From Citrobacter freundii (GTDB lineage Bacteria > Pseudomonadota > Gammaproteobacteria > Enterobacterales > Enterobacteriaceae), in NCBI RefSeq assembly GCF_029717145.1, contig NZ_CP099222.1, forward strand, positions 4,464,001 to 4,528,000: 64,000 bases of DNA. The letters are read 5' to 3'. The notes under the pieces were generated by a model. It was not told where the DNA came from. It saw only the letters and a program-made list of their open reading frames with translations, and did not search any database. Positions 40,095-50,270 of this stretch are shown here, one piece after another. Each line of letters opens with the position of its first letter. The first letter of the stretch is position 1. A program made the translations under genes and the position numbers.

Positions 40095-40973
40095 ATGAAC
40101 AATTACACCATCAAAGATATCACGCGCGCATCCGGCGGTTTTGCCATGCTGGCCGTCGACCAGCGTGAAGCCATGCGCTTAATGTTTGCCGCTGCGGGTG
40201 CGAAATCCCCGGTCAGCGACAGCGTGCTGACCGATTTCAAAGTGAATGCGGCAAAAATCCTTTCTCCTTATGCCTCGGCCATTCTGGTCGATCAGCAATT
40301 CTGTTACCGCCAGGTGGTGGAGCAAAACGCGGTAGCCAAAAGCTGCGCCATGATTGTTGCCGCCGATGCGTTTATTCCGGGCAACGGCATTCCTGTTGAT
40401 AGCGTAGTGATTGATAAAAGTATCGATCCGCAGGCCGTTAAGCAAGACGGCGCCAAGGCGTTAAAACTGCTGGTACTGTGGCGTAGCGATGAAGATGCCC
40501 AGCAGCGTCTGGATATGGTGAAAGAATTTAATGAGATGTGCCACTCCAGTGGCTTGCTGAGCATTATCGAACCGGTCGTACGTCCGCCGCGTCGCGGCGA
40601 TAAGTTCGATCGCGAGCAGGCCATTATCGATGCCGCTAAAGAACTGGGTGACAGCGGTGCCGATCTCTACAAAGTCGAAATGCCGCTCTACGGTAAAGGC
40701 TCTCAGCAAGAGCTTCTCACTGCATCACAGCGGCTGAATGAAAACATCAATATGCCGTGGGTCATTCTTTCCTCCGGTGTGGATGAAAAACTGTTCCCTC
40801 GCGCGGTCAGCGTGGCCATGACCGCAGGAGCATCCGGCTTCCTGGCCGGGCGCGCGGTCTGGTCATCGGTTGTGGGATTACCGGATACCGAACTGATGCT
40901 GCGCGATGTTTCTGCACCGAAGTTGCAGCGTCTGGGCGATATCGTCGATGAAATGATGGCCCGCCGCCGTTAA
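40095..40973 (+). CDS. yihT: 6-deoxy-6-sulfofructose-1-phosphate aldolase
   Basis: YihT cleaves 6-deoxy-6-sulfofructose 1-phosphate to DHAP and 3-sulfolactaldehyde. The 292-residue product is a class I aldolase; Lys193 in DLYKVEMP is the Schiff-base residue, and the [10 protein letters not shown] segment near 161-170 lies at the active site. AAAGGAAA precedes the ATG. It lies 22 bases after yihU. Confidence 0.98.
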   Translation: MNNYTIKDITRASGGFAMLAVDQREAMRLMFAAAGAKSPVSDSVLTDFKVNAAKILSPYASAILVDQQFCYRQVVEQNAVAKSCAMIVAADAFIPGNGIPVDSVVIDKSIDPQAVKQDGAKALKLLVLWRSDEDAQQRLDMVKEFNEMCHSSGLLSIIEPVVRPPRRGDKFDREQAIIDAAKELGDSGADLYKVEMPLYGKGSQQELLTASQRLNENINMPWVILSSGVDEKLFPRAVSVAMTAGASGFLAGRAVWSSVVGLPDTELMLRDVSAPKLQRLGDIVDEMMARRR

Positions 40974-40988
40974 TACGAGGATCGAAGA

Positions 40989-42230
40989 ATGAAATGGTTT
41001 AACACCTTGAGCCACAACCGCTGGCTGGAGCAGGAAACCGACCGCATCTTTAACTTTGGCAAGAACGCGGCGGTACCGACCGGATTTGGCTGGCTGGGAA
41101 ACAGTGGCCAGGTCAGAGCAGATATGGGAACGCATTTGTGGATCACCGCCCGCATGCTGCACGTCTATTCCGTTGCCGCGTCCATGGGTCGCCCCGGCGC
41201 ATATCAGTTGGTCAGTCACGGTATTAACGCCCTGAACGGCGCACTGCGCGACAAACGCTACGGCGGCTGGTACGCCTGCGTCAATGACGAAGGCGTAATG
41301 GATGCCTCCAAGCAGGGCTATCAACATTTCTTTGTGTTACTCGGGGCAGCAAGCGCCGTCACTACCGGTCATCCGCAGGCCCGACAGCTGCTCGATGACG
41401 CCATCGAAGTGATTGAAAAATACTTCTGGAGTGAAGATGAGCAGATGTGCCTGGAGTCCTGGGACGAAGCCTTCAGCCAGACGGAAGATTATCGCGGCGG
41501 CAACGCCAACATGCACGCAGTTGAAGCCTTCCTGATCGTTTACGACGTCACCCACGACCGTAAATGGCTGGATCGGGCGCTGCGCATCGCGTCGGTGATT
41601 ATTCACGACGTGGCCCGCAGCGGCGAGTATCGGGTCAACGAACATTTCGATTCGCAGTGGAACCCGATTCGCGATTACAACAAAGACAACCCTGCTCACC
41701 GCTTTCGCGCCTACGGCGGTACACCGGGCCACTGGATTGAGTGGGGCCGCCTGATGCTGCATCTGCATGCCGCGCTGGAAGCGCGCTTCGAAACGCCACC
41801 CGCCTGGCTGCTGGAAGATGCTAAAGGTCTGTTCCACGCCACCATCCGCGATGCCTGGGCTCCCGATGGCGCTGACGGCTTTGTTTACTCAGTGGACTGG
41901 GACGGCAAACCGATCGTCCGCGAAAGAGTGCGCTGGCCGATAGTCGAAGCCATGGGCACCGCCTACGCCCTGTATACCCTCACTGGCGAGAGCCAGTACG
42001 AAACCTGGTACCAGACGTGGTGGGATTACTGCATCACCTATCTGATGGATTACGAGACCGGCTCATGGTGGCAGGAACTGGACACCGATAACAAGGTGAC
42101 CACCAAAGTCTGGGACGGCAAGCAGGATATTTATCACCTGCTGCATTGTCTGGTGATCCCACGCCTGCCACTGGCTCCGGGACTTGCTCCAGCGGTTGCT
42201 GCCGGTTTTCTGGATATCAACGCAAAATAG
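40989..42230 (+). CDS. yihS: Sulfoquinovose isomerase
   Basis: YihS interconverts sulfoquinovose and 6-deoxy-6-sulfofructose. The 413-residue product belongs to the N-acylglucosamine 2-epimerase (AGE) superfamily, an alpha6/alpha6 barrel. Catalytic histidines are expected in the [17 protein letters not shown] and YHLLHCLV segments, and all three are present. It lies 15 bases after yihT, with ribosome site ACGAGGATCG. Confidence 0.98.
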   Translation: MKWFNTLSHNRWLEQETDRIFNFGKNAAVPTGFGWLGNSGQVRADMGTHLWITARMLHVYSVAASMGRPGAYQLVSHGINALNGALRDKRYGGWYACVNDEGVMDASKQGYQHFFVLLGAASAVTTGHPQARQLLDDAIEVIEKYFWSEDEQMCLESWDEAFSQTEDYRGGNANMHAVEAFLIVYDVTHDRKWLDRALRIASVIIHDVARSGEYRVNEHFDSQWNPIRDYNKDNPAHRFRAYGGTPGHWIEWGRLMLHLHAALEARFETPPAWLLEDAKGLFHATIRDAWAPDGADGFVYSVDWDGKPIVRERVRWPIVEAMGTAYALYTLTGESQYETWYQTWWDYCITYLMDYETGSWWQELDTDNKVTTKVWDGKQDIYHLLHCLVIPRLPLAPGLAPAVAAGFLDINAK

Positions 42231-42248
42231 GTCATAAGGATAGCAGCC

Positions 42249-43091
42249 ATGCATAGCGGCGGAAAAACCGTTCATCTTCGGGCGGGTCATTACCAGGCAA
42301 AAATCGTGACGGTTGGCGCTGGGCTGGCGAAACTGACGTACCACGGACGCCATATTGTCGTCCCACATAAGCCGGAAGAGATGCCGTTGGCACATCTGGG
42401 GAAAGTGCTTATCCCGTGGCCTAATCGCGTGGCAAACGGCTGCTATCAGCATAACGGCAAGAGATTGCAGCTTGCCGTCAACGACCTTGCTTCGCAGAGC
42501 GCGATTCATGGCCTTTTAGCCTGGCGGGATTGGCAGATTAACCAGCAGTCGGCATCGGAAGTGTCGCTGACAATTTTTCTGCCGCCCTCATATGGCTACC
42601 CATTTGCACTGGTATCAGAGGTAATTTACCGGCTGGATACTACCAACGGGCTGCACGTTTCTATTTGTACGCAGAATGTGGGCGAGGACACGGCGCCTTA
42701 TGGTGCAGGAGCGCACCCCTATTTGACCTGCAATCTACAACACATCGACAGCTGTGAATTAACACTGCCGGCGAGCGAAGAAAGGTGTGATGAACGGGAT
42801 TTCACTACGCCGCATTTACTCGCGCAAACCGTAATTGATCATACGCTTAGGCCCCTGTCACCCGACGCGGGATGGGAAGTCAGAATGACCAGCCGCTCGC
42901 AAAATATGTCCACCTTTTTACGCAGCCACCAGCCCTGGCTGCAGGTGTATACCGGCGAGAAATTAGCAAGGTGTGGCCTGGCAGTAGAACCCATGACCTG
43001 CCCGCCCGATGCCTTTAATTCTGGGATTAGCCTGATTCATCTCGCGCCCGGAGAAAAACACCAACTGAATTTTTTAATCGGCAGTGAATAA
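42249..43091 (+). CDS. yihR: Sulfoquinovose mutarotase, aldose-1-epimerase family
   Basis: YihR speeds conversion between sulfoquinovose anomers. The 280-residue product has the aldose-1-epimerase histidines in SAIHGLLAW and GAGAHPYL and the acidic residue in EPMTCPPDAFNS. The annotated E. coli protein is, as I recall, about 308 residues; here the ATG at 42249 has AAGGATAGCAGCC upstream and lies 18 bases after yihS, so the shorter form looks right and the difference is probably a start-site choice. Confidence 0.94.
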   Translation: MHSGGKTVHLRAGHYQAKIVTVGAGLAKLTYHGRHIVVPHKPEEMPLAHLGKVLIPWPNRVANGCYQHNGKRLQLAVNDLASQSAIHGLLAWRDWQINQQSASEVSLTIFLPPSYGYPFALVSEVIYRLDTTNGLHVSICTQNVGEDTAPYGAGAHPYLTCNLQHIDSCELTLPASEERCDERDFTTPHLLAQTVIDHTLRPLSPDAGWEVRMTSRSQNMSTFLRSHQPWLQVYTGEKLARCGLAVEPMTCPPDAFNSGISLIHLAPGEKHQLNFLIGSE

Positions 43092-43139
43092 CAGATTTCC
43101 GACAAATTACCGAATTACCCTATGTTTACGGAGACGATA

Positions 43140-45176
43140 ATGAATTCGCTACAACAACGGTCAACCGCATTAGAAATCACCACGTTACAGGATGGCTTTG
43201 CGCTTACGTACCATCAGCGCCTGATTCTGCGCCATACCTCGCAAACCCCTTGTCTGTGGATCGGCGCAGGCGTTGCCGACATTGAGATGTTCCGCGGCAA
43301 CTTCAGCATTAAAGACAAACTCAATGAGAAGATTGCCCTCACGGAGGCGACGGTCAGCGAATCACTTGATGGCTGGCGGGTACATTTCAGCCGCGGCGGC
43401 GCCATCGCGGCCAGCCTGCACATCTCCACCGATGAACAGGGCCGACTGAAGCTGGATCTGCAAAACGACGATCTCAGCCACAATCGCATCTGGTTACGTC
43501 TGGCCGCCAATCCGAAAGATCATATCTACGGCTGCGGCGAGCAATTTTCTTACTTTGATTTACGCGGTAAACCGTTCCCGCTGTGGACCAGTGAACAAGG
43601 CGTTGGCCGCAACAAGAACAGCTATGTGACCTGGCAGGCAGACTGCAAAGAGAACGCCGGCGGCGACTATTACTGGACTTTCTTCCCACAGCCGACCTTC
43701 GTCAGCACGCAAAAGTACTACTGCCACGTTGATAACAGCTGCTACATGAATTTCGACTTTAGCGCGCCGGAATATCACGAGCTGGCGCTGTGGGAAGACA
43801 AAACCACCCTGCGCTTTGAGTGCGCCGACACGTATATCGCCCTGCTGGAAAAACTGACCGCGCTGTTAGGCCGCCAGCCGGCGCTGCCGGACTGGATTTA
43901 CGACGGCGTCACGCTGGGTATTCAGGGCGGCACCGAGGTTTGCCAGAACAAACTGGACACCATGCGTAATGCGGGCGTGAAGGTGAATGGCATCTGGGCG
44001 CAGGACTGGTCCGGGATCCGTATGACCTCGTTTGGCAAACGCGTGATGTGGAACTGGAAGTGGAACAGCGACAACTATCCACAGCTGGATAGCCGCATTA
44101 AACAGTGGAAAGAAGAAGGCGTACAGTTCCTCTCGTATATCAATCCGTACGTTGCCAGCGATAAAGACCTCTGCGCGGAAGCGGCGGCTCGCGGCTATCT
44201 GGCAAAAAACGCCGCTGGCGGTGACTATCTGGTTGAGTTCGGCGAGTTCTACGGCGGCGTGGTCGATCTGACCAACCCGGAAGCCTACGACTGGTTCAAA
44301 GACGTCATCAAAAAGAACATGATTGAGCTCGGCTGCGGCGGCTGGATGGCGGATTTTGGCGAATATCTGCCGACCGATACGTATCTGCACAACGGTGTCA
44401 GCGCCGAGATCATGCATAACGCCTGGCCTGCACTGTGGGCGAAGTGTAACTACGAAGCGTTACAGGAAACCGGCAAGCTCGGCGAGATCCTGTTCTTTAT
44501 GCGTGCGGGTTACACCGGCAGCCAGAAGTACTCCACCATGATGTGGGCAGGCGACCAAAACGTTGACTGGAGTCTCGACGATGGTCTGGCTTCAGTCGTG
44601 CCTGCCGCACTTTCGCTGGCAATGACCGGTCACGGCCTGCACCACAGCGATATCGGCGGTTATACCACCCTGTTTGAGATGAAGCGCACGAAAGAGCTGC
44701 TGCTGCGCTGGTGCGACTTCAGCGCCTTCACACCAATGATGCGCACCCACGAAGGCAACCGTCCGGGCGATAACTGGCAGTTTGATGGTGATGCAGAAAC
44801 CATCGCCCATTTTGCCCGCATGACTACCGTGTTCACCACCCTGAAACCGTATCTGAAGCAGGCCGTCGCGCAAAACAGCGCCACCGGACTGCCGGTGATG
44901 CGCCCGCTGTTCCTGCATTATGAAGACGATGCCACCACCTACACCCTGAAATACCAGTACCTACTGGGTCAGGATCTGCTGGTTGCGCCGGTTCACGAAC
45001 AGGGTAAGCGCGACTGGACGCTGTATCTGCCAGAGGACAGCTGGGTCAACGTCTGGACCGGGGAAACTTACCAAGGTGGCGAAATTACCGTTGATGCGCC
45101 TATTGGCAAACCTCCGGTCTTCTATCGCGCGAAGAGTGAGTGGGCATCACTGTTTGCAACTTTACGCAGTATCTAA
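43140..45176 (+). CDS. yihQ: Sulfoquinovosidase
   Basis: YihQ is a GH31 glycosidase that releases sulfoquinovose from sulfoquinovosyl glycerol and related glycosides. The 678-residue product aligns with E. coli without gaps where I checked, so the nucleophile Asp405 (WMADFGEY) and acid/base Asp472 (WAGDQNVDW) are present. The sulfonate-binding residues Arg301 and Trp304 (GKRVMW) and Tyr508 (DIGGYTT) are also there. I started at 43140, after a GGAG site; an in-frame ATG at 43122 would add six residues. Confidence 0.98.
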   Translation: MNSLQQRSTALEITTLQDGFALTYHQRLILRHTSQTPCLWIGAGVADIEMFRGNFSIKDKLNEKIALTEATVSESLDGWRVHFSRGGAIAASLHISTDEQGRLKLDLQNDDLSHNRIWLRLAANPKDHIYGCGEQFSYFDLRGKPFPLWTSEQGVGRNKNSYVTWQADCKENAGGDYYWTFFPQPTFVSTQKYYCHVDNSCYMNFDFSAPEYHELALWEDKTTLRFECADTYIALLEKLTALLGRQPALPDWIYDGVTLGIQGGTEVCQNKLDTMRNAGVKVNGIWAQDWSGIRMTSFGKRVMWNWKWNSDNYPQLDSRIKQWKEEGVQFLSYINPYVASDKDLCAEAAARGYLAKNAAGGDYLVEFGEFYGGVVDLTNPEAYDWFKDVIKKNMIELGCGGWMADFGEYLPTDTYLHNGVSAEIMHNAWPALWAKCNYEALQETGKLGEILFFMRAGYTGSQKYSTMMWAGDQNVDWSLDDGLASVVPAALSLAMTGHGLHHSDIGGYTTLFEMKRTKELLLRWCDFSAFTPMMRTHEGNRPGDNWQFDGDAETIAHFARMTTVFTTLKPYLKQAVAQNSATGLPVMRPLFLHYEDDATTYTLKYQYLLGQDLLVAPVHEQGKRDWTLYLPEDSWVNVWTGETYQGGEITVDAPIGKPPVFYRAKSEWASLFATLRSI

Positions 45177-45184
45177 TCAGGCTC

Positions 45185-45206
45185 GCCCGCGCGGAAACAC
45201 GCGGGC
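45185..45206 (+). other. Intercistronic hairpin before yihP
   Basis: GCCCGCG pairs with CGCGGGC around an eight-base loop in the 45-base gap between yihQ and yihP, with no T tract. It may protect upstream mRNA or attenuate read-through. Confidence 0.65.
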
Positions 45207-45221
45207 AAATGAGGGATAATC

Positions 45222-46604
45222 ATGAGTCAGAATACAGCCAATCCGGCAACCCTACGCTTACCTTTTAAAGAAAAACTCGCCTATGGGATGGGTGATTTAG
45301 GTTCCAATATCCTGCTGGATATTGGCACGCTCTATTTACTCAAGTTTTATACCGATGTCCTTGGTTTACCAGGTACTTACGGCGGTATCATTTTCCTTAT
45401 CGCCAAGTTTTTTACCGCGTTTACCGATATGGGTACCGGGATTATGCTCGATTCGCGACGTAAAATCGGTCCGAAGGGCAAATTCCGTCCGTTCGTGCTT
45501 TACGCAGCTTTCCCGGTTACGCTCCTGGCTATCGCCAACTTCGTCGGTACGCCATTTGAAATCACCGGAAAAACGGTGATGGCAACGGTGCTGTTTATGC
45601 TGTACGGACTGTTCTTCAGTATGATGAACTGCTCTTACGGCGCGATGGTGCCCGCAATAACGAAAAACCCGGATGAACGAGCTTCCCTTGCCGCCTGGCG
45701 CCAGGGCGGTGCCACGCTCGGCCTGCTGCTGTGCACCGTCGGCTTTGTGCCGGTGATGAACCTGATCGAAGGTAACTCGCAGCTGGGTTATATCTTCGCC
45801 GCCACGCTATTCTCCCTGTTCGGCCTGCTGTTTATGTGGCTGTGCTATGCGGGTGTGAAAGAGCGCTACGTCGAAGTAAAGCCGGTAGATGCAACGCAAA
45901 AGCCGGGATTACTGCAATCCTTTCGCGCCATCGCCGGCAACCGCCCGCTGTTTATTCTGTGCATTGCCAACCTGTGCACGCTCGGCGCGTTTAACGTCAA
46001 GCTGGCGATCCAGGTCTATTACACCCAGTACGTATTGAACGACCCGATCCTGCTCTCCTGGATGGGCTTCTTCAGCATGGGCTGTATCTTCATCGGCGTA
46101 TTTTTGATGCCGGGAATGGTCAGACGCTTTGGTAAGAAGAAGGTCTATATCGGCGGCCTGCTGATTTGGGTGGCGGGCGATCTGCTCAACTACTTCTTTG
46201 GCGGCGGGTCGGTGAGCTTTGTCGCCTTCTCCTGTCTGGCCTTCTTTGGTTCGGCGTTTGTTAACAGCCTGAACTGGGCGCTGGTCTCTGACACGGTGGA
46301 ATATGGTGAATGGCGCACCGGCGTGCGCTCTGAAGGGACGGTATACACAGGATTCACCTTCTTCCGTAAAGTCTCGCAGGCGCTGGCGGGGTTCTTCCCC
46401 GGTTGGATGCTGACGCAGATTGGCTACGTGCCTAACGTGGTGCAATCGGCGGGTACCGTCGAAGGTTTACGCCAGCTGATTTTTATTTATCCGTGCGCCC
46501 TGGCAGTCATCACCATCGTGGCAATGGGCTGCTTCTACAACCTTAACGAGAAGATGTATGTCCGTATCGTTGAAGAGATAGAAGCGCGTAAACAACCCGT
46601 TTGA
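45222..46604 (+). CDS. yihP: GPH-family transporter YihP (probable dihydroxypropanesulfonate exporter)
   Basis: The 460-residue product is a twelve-helix glycoside-pentoside-hexuronide (MelB-like) transporter. It is paralogous to the next gene, yihO; both share segments such as GKFRPF and LAAWRQGGAT. By position next to yihQ it is YihP, proposed to export 2,3-dihydroxypropane-1-sulfonate, the end product of sulfoglycolysis. That direction is inferred from pathway logic rather than from sequence. Confidence 0.93.
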   Translation: MSQNTANPATLRLPFKEKLAYGMGDLGSNILLDIGTLYLLKFYTDVLGLPGTYGGIIFLIAKFFTAFTDMGTGIMLDSRRKIGPKGKFRPFVLYAAFPVTLLAIANFVGTPFEITGKTVMATVLFMLYGLFFSMMNCSYGAMVPAITKNPDERASLAAWRQGGATLGLLLCTVGFVPVMNLIEGNSQLGYIFAATLFSLFGLLFMWLCYAGVKERYVEVKPVDATQKPGLLQSFRAIAGNRPLFILCIANLCTLGAFNVKLAIQVYYTQYVLNDPILLSWMGFFSMGCIFIGVFLMPGMVRRFGKKKVYIGGLLIWVAGDLLNYFFGGGSVSFVAFSCLAFFGSAFVNSLNWALVSDTVEYGEWRTGVRSEGTVYTGFTFFRKVSQALAGFFPGWMLTQIGYVPNVVQSAGTVEGLRQLIFIYPCALAVITIVAMGCFYNLNEKMYVRIVEEIEARKQPV

Positions 46605-46615
46605 TAATAATAATG

Positions 46616-46639
46616 AATAGCGCCCTACGGGGCGTTATT
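46616..46639 (+). other. Intercistronic UACG-tetraloop hairpin before yihO
   Basis: AATAGCGCCC and GGGCGTTATT form a ten-pair stem (one G-U) closed by a C(UACG)G tetraloop, an extra-stable RNA fold, right before the AAGGAG site of yihO. Confidence 0.75.
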
Positions 46640-46650
46640 AAGGAGCGATT

Positions 46651-48072
46651 ATGTCTGACCATGATCCGCTAACGTTAAAACTGAGCCTGCGTGAAAAACT
46701 CGCCTACGGAGTGGGTGACTTCGGCTCAAATTTGATGCTGTGTATCGGCACGCTGTATCTGCTTAAATTTTATACCGATGAGCTTGGGATGCCTGCATAT
46801 TACGGTGGGATAATCTTTCTGGTGGCGAAGTTCTTCACCGCCTTCACCGATATGCTGACCGGCGTATTACTGGACTCACGGCGTAATATTGGCGTAAAAG
46901 GGAAATTCAGACCCTTTATTTTATATGCGTCGTTTCCTGTCGCCCTGGTTGCCAGCGCGCAGTTTTTAGCCACCGATTTTACGCTAACGGTAAAAACGGG
47001 ACTGGCAACGGTGCTGTTTATGCTGTTTGGCCTGTTCTATAGCCTGATGAACTGCTCTTACGGGGCGATGGTTCCCGCCATCACCAAAAACCCGCATGAG
47101 CGCGCCCAGCTTGCAGCCTGGCGTCAGGGTGGCGCCACGGTCGGACTGCTGCTGTGTACCGTGGGCTTTATGCCGATTCAGGCGCTGTTTACCAGCACAC
47201 CTTCGCTTGGCTATCTGATTGCTGCGCTGATCTTCTCGGTTTGCGGTTTGTTCAGTATGTGGTGGTGCTTTAGCGGGGTGAAAGAGCGCTATATCGAAAT
47301 CATGCCGGACCATCATAAGCCCAGTATTCTCAAATCGTTCCGCGCGATTTTCCGTAACCCTCCCCTACTGGTGCTGTGTATCGCCAACTTGTGTACGCTG
47401 GCGGCATTCAACATCAAGCTGGCGATTCAAGTTTATTACACCCAGTACGTGCTCAACGATATCCATCTGTTGTCATGGATGGGTTTTTTCAGTATGGGAT
47501 GCATTCTGATTGGCGTACTGCTGGTGCCTACAACCGTGAAACGCTTCGGTAAAAAACAGGTTTATCTCGGCGGCCTGGCATTGTGGGCCCTCGGCGATGT
47601 GCTGAACTTTTTCTGGGGCGGGACGTCGTTCTTGTTTGTGACTTTCTCATGCATGGCCTTCTTCGGTACCGCTTTTGTTAACAGCCTGAACTGGGCGCTG
47701 GTCCCAGATACCGTTGACTACGGTGAATGGAAAACCGGGATTCGTGCCGAGGGGTCGGTCTATACCGGTTATACCTTTTCACGAAAAATTTCTGCTGCGC
47801 TGGCGGGTTTCTTGCCGGGTATTATGCTGACGCAAATCGGCTATGTCCCCAACATAGTCCAGAGCGAGGCCACCTTGCTCGGTTTGCGCCAGCTTATTTT
47901 TCTCTGGCCATGCGGGCTTGCCATCATCGCAGCCTTCACCATGGGTTTATTTTATAAACTCAATGAAACTCGCTTTGCTTTTATTATCGAGGAAATCAGT
48001 CAACGGAAGAAAAGCAATTTCAAACCTGATACTGAGAGTCATAAAAAGAATACCTCTGTTGTAAACGTATAA
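46651..48072 (+). CDS. yihO: GPH-family transporter YihO (probable sulfoquinovose importer)
   Basis: The 473-residue twelve-helix transporter closely matches E. coli YihO, including MSDHDPLTLKLSLREK at the start and a long polar C-terminal tail. It is thought to import sulfoquinovose or its glycosides with a cation. It arose by tandem duplication with yihP, with which it shares GIIFL-AKFFTAFTDM and MNCSYGAMVPAITKNP. AAGGAGCG precedes the ATG. Confidence 0.95.
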   Translation: MSDHDPLTLKLSLREKLAYGVGDFGSNLMLCIGTLYLLKFYTDELGMPAYYGGIIFLVAKFFTAFTDMLTGVLLDSRRNIGVKGKFRPFILYASFPVALVASAQFLATDFTLTVKTGLATVLFMLFGLFYSLMNCSYGAMVPAITKNPHERAQLAAWRQGGATVGLLLCTVGFMPIQALFTSTPSLGYLIAALIFSVCGLFSMWWCFSGVKERYIEIMPDHHKPSILKSFRAIFRNPPLLVLCIANLCTLAAFNIKLAIQVYYTQYVLNDIHLLSWMGFFSMGCILIGVLLVPTTVKRFGKKQVYLGGLALWALGDVLNFFWGGTSFLFVTFSCMAFFGTAFVNSLNWALVPDTVDYGEWKTGIRAEGSVYTGYTFSRKISAALAGFLPGIMLTQIGYVPNIVQSEATLLGLRQLIFLWPCGLAIIAAFTMGLFYKLNETRFAFIIEEISQRKKSNFKPDTESHKKNTSVVNV

Positions 48073-48080
48073 AAATAATT

Positions 48081-48110
48081 GCCGCTTTCTCCATCTCTAT
48101 GGATGGCGGC
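48081..48110 (+). other. Intercistronic hairpin before ompL
   Basis: GCCGC/GCGGC outer arms and TCCAT/ATGGA inner arms form a two-part stem in the 66-base gap between yihO and ompL. It is the third such structure in consecutive gaps of this operon. No T tract follows. Confidence 0.65.
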
Positions 48111-48138
48111 TTCCCTACGCTTATAAAATGGATTTATT

Positions 48139-48831
48139 ATGAAAAAGTTGAATACAATAATTCTTTTATCCTCTGTCGTCTCCACCTCTGTTTTTGCCGG
48201 TGCCTATGTGGAAAACCGCGAGGCATATAATCTGGCATCCGATCAGATGGAAGTCATGCTGCGCGTTGGCTATAATTCCGATATGGGTGCGGGTATCATG
48301 CTCACGAATACCTACACCATGCAACGCAAAGATGAGTTAAAACATGGCTATAACGAAATAGAAGGCTGGTATCCATTATTCAAGCCGACAGATAAACTGA
48401 CTATTCAACCCGGTGGACTGATTAACGATAAGAGTATTGGTTCTGGCGGCGCAGTATATCTGGATGTGAATTATAAGTTTACGCCCTGGTTTAACCTTAC
48501 GGTACGTAATCGATATAATCATAACAACTACAGCTCAACCGATTTAAACGGCGTTCTGGATAACAACGATACCTATGAGATCGGTAACTATTGGAATTTT
48601 AGCATTACGGATAAGTTTTCCTATACGTTTGAGCCGCACTACTTTATGCGAGTAAATGATTTTAATAGTAGTAATGGTAAAGACCATCATTGGGAAATTA
48701 CCAATACCTTTAAATATCGCATCAACGAGCACTGGCTGCCCTATCTTGAATTACGCTGGTTAGATCGTAATGTGGAACCCTACCACCGGGAACAAAATCA
48801 GATTCGTGTCGGGGCAAAGTATTTCTTCTAG
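48139..48831 (+). CDS. ompL: KdgM-family outer-membrane porin OmpL
   Basis: OmpL is an outer-membrane channel of the KdgM family of small twelve-strand porins for acidic sugars, presumably for sulfoquinovose compounds here. The 230-residue precursor has a signal peptide of about 20 residues (cleaved after VFA), alternating aromatic beta strands and a C-terminal IRVGAKYFF ending in phenylalanine, the sorting signal for outer-membrane insertion. It ends the sulfoquinovose operon. Confidence 0.96.
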   Translation: MKKLNTIILLSSVVSTSVFAGAYVENREAYNLASDQMEVMLRVGYNSDMGAGIMLTNTYTMQRKDELKHGYNEIEGWYPLFKPTDKLTIQPGGLINDKSIGSGGAVYLDVNYKFTPWFNLTVRNRYNHNNYSSTDLNGVLDNNDTYEIGNYWNFSITDKFSYTFEPHYFMRVNDFNSSNGKDHHWEITNTFKYRINEHWLPYLELRWLDRNVEPYHREQNQIRVGAKYFF

Positions 48832-48845
48832 CTCCCTCTATTGAT

Positions 48846-48881
48846 AAAAAAGCCGCTGACAGTCCAAGTCAGCGGCTTTTT
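48846..48881. terminator. Bidirectional terminator between ompL and yihN
   Basis: AGCCGCTGAC (48851-48860) pairs perfectly with GTCAGCGGCT (48868-48877), with As before and Ts after. It can stop both convergent transcripts. Confidence 0.92.
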
Positions 48882-48905
48882 CATACTACCTGACGTAAAC
48901 GCGCA

Positions 48906-50171
48906 TCACGCCTGTTCCGCTTGCAGCATTTTCTTTCTTTCACTGATTCGCTTAACCAGCAGAACAGATGCAATCGCCCCACAGAAAGCGAAGCAGGCCA
49001 TAATACCAAACACAATTTTGTAGCCGATGAGCCCTGGGTTCAAATCCAGAATATATCCGTACATACTGAAGCAGAACATCGCCGGGGCATAACCGATAAA
49101 GCTACCCAGCGCCATTGCCGCACCCGTTTGATTCTCTGCGATTTTGGCCTCACCAATCGGGGCAAAGAATACAGCGCGCTGAGTAAATACGATGGCGCCG
49201 AAGCCCAGCGTACACACCATACCTAAATAAACGGGCATACTTTCATGCGGCAGAACGATCAGCAGCAACAGTGCAACTGTGCTGAGCATAAATGTGTAGC
49301 ATAAATATTTACTCGGTGATTTCAGGATTTTATCTGAGATCAGTCCACCAATCGGGCCACCAACCATTTTCAGGCAATATTGGTTAATAATCCCATAAGC
49401 CCCCACCAGCGCGACGGGCAGCATATAAATGTTTTTCAGGAATGGGATAAAGAACGTCAATCCACAATACACGGCATAAACAAAGAAGACGTTAAACGCG
49501 ATTAACCAAATAGTCTTATCTTTCAGAACTGACGACATGCTTGGATTTTTCGGCGCATCTTCAGCATCATGGATTTTTGCGGCGGGGATTTCCTCTTTAT
49601 CGTTCAGAACAAAGAAGATGATGATCCCGACCATAATGACAATTGCAGAGTAAAACCAGATACCGGCCTTGAACCCCAACAGACCACTGCCAAACCAGGC
49701 AAAGACGGCCAGTGCAGAAAATGCGACAACCGTATCCACAATACCGCGGCCCGTTTCAAAAAAGCCGAACAGACGCCCTTGTTGTTCGCTGTTGCCGAGT
49801 CGGCTAACGGATTTTAATAACACCGGCCAGTTCATCATGTCGCAGGTAACACCAAATAACGCCCAGACAAAGAGGATCCCCCAATAGCCAGGCATGGTGG
49901 TCAAATAAACCCCCAGCAGCCCCGTAGCAATAAGGGAAAGAGACATAGTGTATTTACGTGGAAGTTTGTCTGCAAAATAAATAGATAAGAAAAAACCTAT
50001 GGTAGTTACAAATGAGTTCACTGACATCGCGTTACCAATCTGACCGTTAGTCAAATGGAAGTATTCCTGCATCGGAATATAGAACGCATCTTTCAGTGAG
50101 GGTAATTTGTAAATTGTACCGCCACACAGCGTTAACAGGCTAAAAAGCGCCCATTTCTTTTTTGTGAGCAT
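48906..50171 (-). CDS. yihN: MFS transporter YihN
   Basis: The 421-residue product is a twelve-helix major facilitator nearly identical in plan to E. coli YihN. The substrate is unknown. It is grouped with a sugar-phosphate isomerase-like protein (YihM) and a GntR regulator (YihL), which points to uptake of a sugar or sugar-like compound. AGGGGATGCT precedes the ATG. A 99-base gap separates it from yihM. Confidence 0.93.
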   Translation of the reverse strand: MLTKKKWALFSLLTLCGGTIYKLPSLKDAFYIPMQEYFHLTNGQIGNAMSVNSFVTTIGFFLSIYFADKLPRKYTMSLSLIATGLLGVYLTTMPGYWGILFVWALFGVTCDMMNWPVLLKSVSRLGNSEQQGRLFGFFETGRGIVDTVVAFSALAVFAWFGSGLLGFKAGIWFYSAIVIMVGIIIFFVLNDKEEIPAAKIHDAEDAPKNPSMSSVLKDKTIWLIAFNVFFVYAVYCGLTFFIPFLKNIYMLPVALVGAYGIINQYCLKMVGGPIGGLISDKILKSPSKYLCYTFMLSTVALLLLIVLPHESMPVYLGMVCTLGFGAIVFTQRAVFFAPIGEAKIAENQTGAAMALGSFIGYAPAMFCFSMYGYILDLNPGLIGYKIVFGIMACFAFCGAIASVLLVKRISERKKMLQAEQA

Positions 50172-50270
50172 AGCATCCCCTAAATGATTTATTTAATCAT
50201 TTGTTTTAAATATAAAAATACGCCCATTCATCAGGAATGGACTATGAATTCTAAATAAAGGCGTTAGATA

